A program made the translations under genes and the position numbers. A model generated the notes under the pieces. It ran no database searches, was not told the DNA's origin, and saw nothing but the letters and a program-made list of their open reading frames with translations. Of a stretch of DNA of 64,000 nt, positions 59,818-64,000 are shown one piece after another. The stretch comes from Caldimonas thermodepolymerans. GTDB taxonomy: Bacteria; Pseudomonadota; Gammaproteobacteria; Burkholderiales; Burkholderiaceae_C. The stretch's first letter is position 1. Each line of letters opens with the position of its first letter. Location of the stretch: positions 124,001-188,000 of the forward strand of contig NZ_CP064338.1 of assembly GCF_015476235.1 (NCBI RefSeq), written 5' to 3'.

Positions 59818-60219
59818 GTCTGTCTCCTGGATCGAAGTGGAATGAGAGGCGGGTGCGGGGTGCACGGCCGCCCCGCAACGGGGCGCCGCACCCCTGGGTG
59901 GCATTCTGGGAAGCCTGCCGCCAGTGCGGGTAGTAGCGGGCTACTGCACGGCGCGCTGCAGGCGTTCGCCCGCTGCCGGGAGGCCATGCGCCGGTCCGTG
60001 GCCGCGGCAGGACACCGGTGCCGCATGCGCAAGTGATGCCGACGTGCGACAAAACCGCATGAACACTGGGCCGAACGCTTGATTTCCCCTCTGAAACTGC
60101 TTCTCAATGCAACACGCTCGCAGTACCATTCGCCTCGCAGGTGTTGGCAGGAACGAGTGCTCATGCGGCCTTCGCCCCGACCCGGCACATCAACCAACCA
60201 CTTGATGGAGAAATTCGAC
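59818..60219. promoter_or_regulatory. 402-base divergent spacer between the DJ-1 and SWIB genes
   Basis: No gene is seen here. It contains a hairpin repeat CGCCCCG / CGGGGCG (59869-59885) and a perfect short inverted repeat AGTAGC-GG-GCTACT (59932-59945), a candidate operator for the DJ-1 gene. A weak promoter for the SWIB gene could be TTGATT at 60079-60084 with CTCAAT at 60103-60108 (18-base spacer). Short open frames in it show no conserved features. Confidence 0.4.
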
Positions 60220-60660
60220 ATGGCAACTGCGAAGAAGGCTCCCGCGAAGAAGGCGGCAGCCAAGAAGGCCCCGGCCGCGAAGAAGGCAGCACCGGCCAAG
60301 AAGGCCCCGGCCGCCAAGAAGGCAGCGCCCGCGAAGAAGGCCGCGCCGGCCAAGAAGGTGGCAGTGAAGAAGGCCCCCGCGAAGAAGGCGGCCGCCAAGC
60401 CCAAGGTGAAGCGCACGCCCAACGCGGCCTTCATGAAGGCGATGACCCCCAGCCCGGTGCTGGCAGCGGTGGTCGGCGACAAGCCCCTGCCCCGGACCGA
60501 AGTGACCAAGCGGGTCTGGGACTACATCAAGAAGAACAAGCTGCAGGACGCGGTCAACAAGCGCATGATCAACGCCGACGCCAAGCTGAAGGAAATCTTC
60601 AAGAAGGCCCAGGTGTCGATGTTCGAGATGACCAAGCTGATCAGCAGCCACCTGAAGTAA
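60220..60660 (+). CDS. Histone H1-like / SWIB-domain protein
   Basis: A 146-residue basic protein. Residues 2-65 are almost only Lys, Ala, Pro and Val in repeating KKAPAKKA-type units, as in histone H1 tails. Residues about 70-146 form a SWIB/MDM2 (BAF60b) domain: PSPVLAAVVGDKPLPRTEVTKRVWDYIKKNKLQD, then NADAKLKEIFKKAQVSMFEMTKLI. In bacteria this fusion is known from Burkholderiales and, in separate form, from Chlamydia. It probably binds and bends or compacts DNA as a nucleoid protein. GGAGAA precedes the ATG at 60220. A strong terminator follows, which fits a highly expressed single gene. Confidence 0.93.
   Translation: MATAKKAPAKKAAAKKAPAAKKAAPAKKAPAAKKAAPAKKAAPAKKVAVKKAPAKKAAAKPKVKRTPNAAFMKAMTPSPVLAAVVGDKPLPRTEVTKRVWDYIKKNKLQDAVNKRMINADAKLKEIFKKAQVSMFEMTKLISSHLK
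60229..60411 (+). repeat. Lys/Ala/Pro-coding tandem repeat tract
   Basis: The DNA coding for the basic tail is built from repeats of GCCAAGAAG and GCGAAGAAGGC-like words coding AKKA/AKKAP units. The units are imperfect at the third base, so the array is older than a recent expansion, but it could still vary in copy number between strains by slippage. Confidence 0.7.
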
Positions 60661-60678
60661 TCGGTCTGGCCCGTCTCG

Positions 60679-60711
60679 AAAGCCCGGCAGGTCGTCACCG
60701 CCGGGCTTTTT
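60679..60711 (+). terminator. Intrinsic terminator after the SWIB gene
   Basis: AAAGCCCGGC (60679-60688) pairs with GCCGGGCTTT (60700-60709) around an 11-base loop, and the T-run extends to 60711. It is a canonical strong terminator. Confidence 0.92.
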
Positions 60712-60748
60712 CGTTTCCGTTCCCTCGTCGTTCCCTCCCCTGCCTGCC

Positions 60749-61387
60749 ATGCTGCGCTACCGCACCGTCCCCGTCACCCCCTTCCAGCAGAACTGCTCCA
60801 TCGTCTGGTGCGACGAGACGATGTGCGCCGCGATCGTCGACCCGGGCGGCGAGCTGCCGCGCCTGCTCGACGAGGTGCAGCGCCTGGGCGTGAGGCTGGA
60901 GCAGATCTGGGTGACGCACGCGCACATCGACCACGCCGGCGCGGTGGGACAGCTGGCGCGCGAACGGCAGCTGCCGGTCATCGGCCCGCACGAGGGCGAC
61001 CGCTTCTGGATCGAGGGGCTGCCGCAGCAGGGCGCCATGTTCGGCTTCCCGCCCGCCGAGCCCTTCACCCCGACGCGCTGGCTGCACGACGGCGACACCA
61101 TCACCCTCGGCCACTGCACCGTGCAGGTGCGGCACTGCCCGGGGCACACGCCGGGGCACGTGGTGTTCCACTCGCCCGAGGCGAAGCGCGCCTTCGTCGG
61201 TGACGTGCTGTTCGCCGGCTCGATCGGGCGCACGGACTTTCCCGGCGGCGACTACCAGACGCTGGTCGACTCGATCACGCAGCGCCTGTGGCCGCTGGGC
61301 GACGACGTGGTGTTCATCCCCGGCCACGGTCCGGAGAGCAGCTTCGGGCAGGAGCGCCGCAGCAACCCCTTCGTCGGCGGCACCTGA
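60749..61387 (+). CDS. Glyoxalase II-like metallo-beta-lactamase-fold hydrolase (YcbL type)
   Basis: A 212-residue MBL-fold protein. All metal motifs are present: THAHIDHAG, CPGHTPGHVV, GDVLFAGSIGRTDFPGGD and FIPGHGPES. The compact length and GRTDFPGG loop match the YcbL-type single-domain glyoxalase II relatives, which hydrolyse S-lactoylglutathione or other thioesters. The C-terminal helical domain of full GloB is missing. It stands alone after the SWIB terminator and converges on the M48 protease gene (20-base gap). Confidence 0.9.
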   Translation: MLRYRTVPVTPFQQNCSIVWCDETMCAAIVDPGGELPRLLDEVQRLGVRLEQIWVTHAHIDHAGAVGQLARERQLPVIGPHEGDRFWIEGLPQQGAMFGFPPAEPFTPTRWLHDGDTITLGHCTVQVRHCPGHTPGHVVFHSPEAKRAFVGDVLFAGSIGRTDFPGGDYQTLVDSITQRLWPLGDDVVFIPGHGPESSFGQERRSNPFVGGT

Positions 61388-61407
61388 GCCGCCGCGGCGC
61401 ACGGCCT

Positions 61408-62322
61408 TCAGCGGTCGAAGCGCCGGTCGGGCTTGGGCGCCCGCTGGTACAGCGGCATGACCTTGGGCATGTTCTTCTGCAGGTCGCGGATGCGGGTGTC
61501 GCCCGCCGGGTGGGTGGACAGGAACTGCGGCGGCGCGTTCTTGTTGACCGCCATCATCTTCTGCCACAGCGTCACGCCGGCCTGGGGGTCGTAGCCGGCG
61601 CGCGCGGCCAGCTCCATGCCGATCAGGTCGCTCTCGGTCTCGTCCTCGCGCGAGAAGCGCAGCGTCAGCAGCTGGCTGCCCATGTTCAGCAGGGTGTCGC
61701 CGGTGCTGCCCAGGCCCAGCAGGCTGGACAGCAGGCCCGCGCCGATGCGGGTCGCGGCCGTCTTGCCCATGCGCGCGCGGGCGTGCTCGCGCAGCGCGTG
61801 CGCGATCTCGTGGCCCATGATCTGCGCGACCTCGTCGTCGTCGAGCTTCAGCTGCTCGAGGATGCCGGTGTAGAAGGCGATCTTGCCGCCCGGCATGCAG
61901 AACGCGTTGAGCTGCTTGGAGCCGATCAGGTTGACCTCCCACTTCCAGTCCTTGGCGCGCGGGTTCCACGGCAGCGCGAGCGGGATCAGGCGGTTGGCGA
62001 TGTAGCGCAGGCGGATCACCTGCGGGTGGTTGGCGCCGGCCAGCGCGTTCTGCGCCTTGGCCTGCTGCAGCAGCTGGGCGTACTGCTGGGTGGCGGCGGC
62101 CTCGACCTGGTCGGCCGGCACCAGCTTCGCGAACGTGGACTGCTTGCCGACATCGATGCCCTCGCGCGCCCAGGCGGGCAGGGCCGCGGTGGCGCCGGCG
62201 GCCAGCAGCGCGCCGGTGAACAGGCGGCGGCCGGCGTGTGGCGTCGTCACGTTGCCCGGGCGGTCATCCGGCGCGGCCCGTCCCGCGCACAGGGCACAGT
62301 GGTGGAAGGCGTGGCGTCTCAT
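61408..62322 (-). CDS. M48 family metalloprotease, periplasmic (LoiP-like)
   Basis: An M48 peptidase of up to 304 residues. The zinc site is HEIAH at 171-175 with the downstream ETESD motif (SREDETESDLIGMELAARAGYDP) supplying the third ligand. LNAFCMPGGKIAFYTGIL is the typical substrate-side loop. A signal segment GRRLFTGALLAAGATAALPAWA (about 31-52) has twin arginines and may be a Tat signal. The ATG at 62322 has no ribosome binding site; the GTG at 62250 would put the signal near the N-terminus and may be the true start. It follows the MFS gene by six bases, so it is coupled to it. Confidence 0.88.
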   Translation of the reverse strand: MRRHAFHHCALCAGRAAPDDRPGNVTTPHAGRRLFTGALLAAGATAALPAWAREGIDVGKQSTFAKLVPADQVEAAATQQYAQLLQQAKAQNALAGANHPQVIRLRYIANRLIPLALPWNPRAKDWKWEVNLIGSKQLNAFCMPGGKIAFYTGILEQLKLDDDEVAQIMGHEIAHALREHARARMGKTAATRIGAGLLSSLLGLGSTGDTLLNMGSQLLTLRFSREDETESDLIGMELAARAGYDPQAGVTLWQKMMAVNKNAPPQFLSTHPAGDTRIRDLQKNMPKVMPLYQRAPKPDRRFDR

Positions 62323-62328
62323 GGAGGT

Positions 62329-63855
62329 TCAGATCGGGTTGCGGTCCTGATGTTCCAGCATGCGGCGCACCCGAGGCAACAGCAGGTAGGCCGGGAACGA
62401 CAGCCAGAAGGTCAGGAAGAAGTAGCCGGCATAGCCCATCTCCTGCGCGCCGATGCCGCCGGCCCAGCCGGCCACGGCGCGCGAGAACGCGAAGATGGAC
62501 GACAGGATGGCGTACTCGGTGGTCGCCTTGGCGCGGTGCGTGATGGCCATCAGGAAGGCCAGGAACGCGCCGGTGCCCAGGCCGCCGGTGAAGCTCTCCA
62601 GGGCGCTGGCGGCGTAGACCGCGGCCTGGTGGTGCAGCGCGACGTCGACCGGGTGCACGATGCCGTCGGCGCCGGGCAGCACGCGCGGCACGTACCAGGC
62701 CGCAAGCGCGTAGCCGAGGTTGGACAGCGCCTGCCACAGGCCCAGCACCCACAGCCCCTTGAAGATGCCGGCGCGGTCCACGTACCAGCCGCCCACCAGG
62801 CCGCCGGCGATCGACAGCGCGAGGCCGACGTTGACGCTGACCAGGCCGATCTTCTCGCTGGAGAAGCCCGAGTCGACCCAGAACGGCTTGACCATGAAGC
62901 CCATCGCCGCGTCGCCGAGCTTGAACAGCAGGATGAACAGCAGCACCGACAGCATGCCGCGGCGCGACAGCAGCTCGACCCAGGCGCCGAACACCGGGCC
63001 TTCGCGCATCAGCTCGGCACGCGGCCCGCGCGCGGCCTGCACCATCAGCCCGGCGCCGGCGAACATCAGCCCCACCGGCAGCGCGCCGCGGAACCACCAG
63101 GTGCCGGCCACCGCGTTCAGCCCGTCCCAGCCGGCCGCGCGCGCGACCGGAGGCAGCACCGGCCACAGCAGCCCGAGCAGCACCAGCGCGAGCGCCCCGA
63201 CCCACAGCGGCTGGTCGCGCAGCAGCCGGAACTCGCGCGCCGCGCCGCCTGGCGCCACCCTGGCGCGCGGCTGCTCGCGCGGCGCCAGCAGCACCACGCC
63301 CCCGTTGAGCAGGAACACCGCGGCCCCCAGCAGGTAGGCCAGCGTCCAGCCGAACCAGCCCGACAGCATCAGCACCGCGCCGGCGGTCAGCATGCCCACG
63401 CGGTAGAAGCCGATGCGGAAGCCGTTGGCCATGCCGTACTCGCGCTTGTCGAGCAGCTCGATCGTGTAGCCGTCGGTGGCGATGTCGTTGGTGGCCGACA
63501 GCATCGTGAACGCGCCGATCGCCACCCACACCCACGGCCCCAGTCCCGGCGAGCCGGCGAACAGCGCCATCACCGCGGCCATGCCGAAGTTGGCGCCGGC
63601 GATCCACCAGCGGTGGTGGCGGGCCCAGTCGATCGCCGGGGCCCACAGGAACTTCACGGTCCAGGCCAGGCCGAGCAGGCTGAGCAGGCCGATGTCGGCC
63701 AGGTTCACTCCCTGCTGGCGGAAGTAGACCGGGAAGATGTCGTAGAAGACGCCGAGCGGCAGGCCTTCGGAGAAATAGAGCAGCGCGACCCAGAAGAGCT
63801 TGCGTCGGTACGCGGGAAGCGGCGGTGCCGCAGGGCGGGATGTCATGCGCCGCAT
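62329..63855 (-). CDS. MFS transporter, AmpG-like
   Basis: A 508-residue permease with 12 to 14 predicted spans and the AmpG-family look: LFWVALLYFSEGLPLGVFYDIFPVYFRQQGV at the first span, LGLAWTVKFLWAPAIDWARH with the family acidic residue, and ATNDIATDGYTIELL in span 4. AmpG imports anhydro-muropeptides from peptidoglycan turnover. Its close relation here suggests muropeptide recycling, but other MFS substrates are possible. Two ATGs nine bases apart (63855 and 63846) are both without a clear ribosome binding site. It is followed by the M48 protease gene on the same strand. Confidence 0.85.
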   Translation of the reverse strand: MRRMTSRPAAPPLPAYRRKLFWVALLYFSEGLPLGVFYDIFPVYFRQQGVNLADIGLLSLLGLAWTVKFLWAPAIDWARHHRWWIAGANFGMAAVMALFAGSPGLGPWVWVAIGAFTMLSATNDIATDGYTIELLDKREYGMANGFRIGFYRVGMLTAGAVLMLSGWFGWTLAYLLGAAVFLLNGGVVLLAPREQPRARVAPGGAAREFRLLRDQPLWVGALALVLLGLLWPVLPPVARAAGWDGLNAVAGTWWFRGALPVGLMFAGAGLMVQAARGPRAELMREGPVFGAWVELLSRRGMLSVLLFILLFKLGDAAMGFMVKPFWVDSGFSSEKIGLVSVNVGLALSIAGGLVGGWYVDRAGIFKGLWVLGLWQALSNLGYALAAWYVPRVLPGADGIVHPVDVALHHQAAVYAASALESFTGGLGTGAFLAFLMAITHRAKATTEYAILSSIFAFSRAVAGWAGGIGAQEMGYAGYFFLTFWLSFPAYLLLPRVRRMLEHQDRNPI

Positions 63856-63902
63856 TCTAGGGACGGCGCCGGTCGCAGCGCCGCCCGCGCGTCAACGCGG
63901 CG

Positions 63903-64000
63903 TCACGGGCATCGCACGGTCTCGCCGCCCCGGAAGCGCGCCGGCAGGCCGGGGTTGCGCTGCGGCGCGCGCAGCCCGATCCCGCCCCGGGCGGTGCGTT
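63903..64000 (-). CDS. Possible 3' end of a minus-strand gene cut by the window edge
   Basis: A minus-strand frame enters from the right edge and stops with TGA at 63905-63903, coding about 31 residues that end GGETVRCP. Composition (GIGLRAPQRNPGLPARFRGG) is that of a normal protein rather than the Arg/Ala-only look of shadow frames. The 47-base gap to the MFS start is usual for this genome. It is too short for a family call; another frame is also open over part of this stretch. Confidence 0.35.
   Translation of the reverse strand, partial: RTARGGIGLRAPQRNPGLPARFRGGETVRCP

Noticed and set aside
60090-60112. Fur-box-like sequence upstream of the SWIB gene
   Set aside because: Only the TTCTCAAT part resembles a Fur box; the other half is GC-rich and does not match.

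Overview
The window is a gene-dense, very G+C-rich stretch (about 70% by eye) of a bacterial chromosome. Gene content and order point to a betaproteobacterium of the order Burkholderiales. Supporting blocks are gatCAB divergent from mreBCD-mrdA-rodA, a TctDE-like two-component pair beside recA-recX, a DUF2889 gene fused by overlap to sucCD, a pilA/pglL/moaC/M48 neighbourhood, and an H1-like SWIB protein. I see no rRNA, tRNA, CRISPR array, insertion sequence, integrase or phage block. Genes are tightly packed, many with 4-bp ATGA overlaps. Species cannot be fixed from sequence alone.

Layout. 1-5 kb: a class II glutamine amidotransferase, then a minus-strand unit of haloacid dehalogenase, TSUP permease and malate synthase G, divergent from a LysR regulator. 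6-16 kb: two small envelope/unknown proteins, the GatCAB amidotransferase operon, and the rod-shape operon mreB, mreC, mreD, mrdA, rodA. 16.4-18.6 kb: a complete acyl-homoserine-lactone quorum-sensing locus (LuxI, an RsaM-like modulator, LuxR) with a perfect lux box. 18.7-28 kb: a 5-oxoprolinase-like enzyme with an orphan TRAP binding protein, a winged-helix regulator, and a divergent DctPQM TRAP transporter. 28-35.6 kb: TctDE-like two-component system, recA (LexA box)-recX, DUF2889-sucC-sucD, and a YjbE-type TerC protein.

35.7-43.2 kb is the most unusual block. It holds a CHASE2 Ser/Thr kinase, a PP2C phosphatase, a small FHA protein, a CHASE2 class III nucleotide cyclase and a metallo-beta-lactamase-fold protein resembling class II cAMP phosphodiesterases, all on one strand directly upstream of pilA. 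It reads as a combined protein-phosphorylation and cyclic-nucleotide circuit. pilA has a sigma-54 promoter. It is followed by a three-gene unit (Thr-nucleophile LtaS/EptA-like membrane enzyme, isoprenylcysteine-methyltransferase-like membrane enzyme, serine-hydrolase lipoprotein) and then by a PglL-type O-oligosaccharyltransferase.

49.8-64 kb: moaC, a BepA-like M48/TPR protease, small membrane and stress-like proteins, a Mn-sensing yybP-ykoY riboswitch in front of an Alx-type TerC protein, a catecholate-siderophore receptor/PiuC pair with a Fur box, a 2-hydroxy-acid oxidase, an RHH protein, a DJ-1/PfpI protein, an H1-tail/SWIB protein, a glyoxalase II-like hydrolase, a second M48 protease and an AmpG-like permease. 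The right edge may cut a further minus-strand gene.
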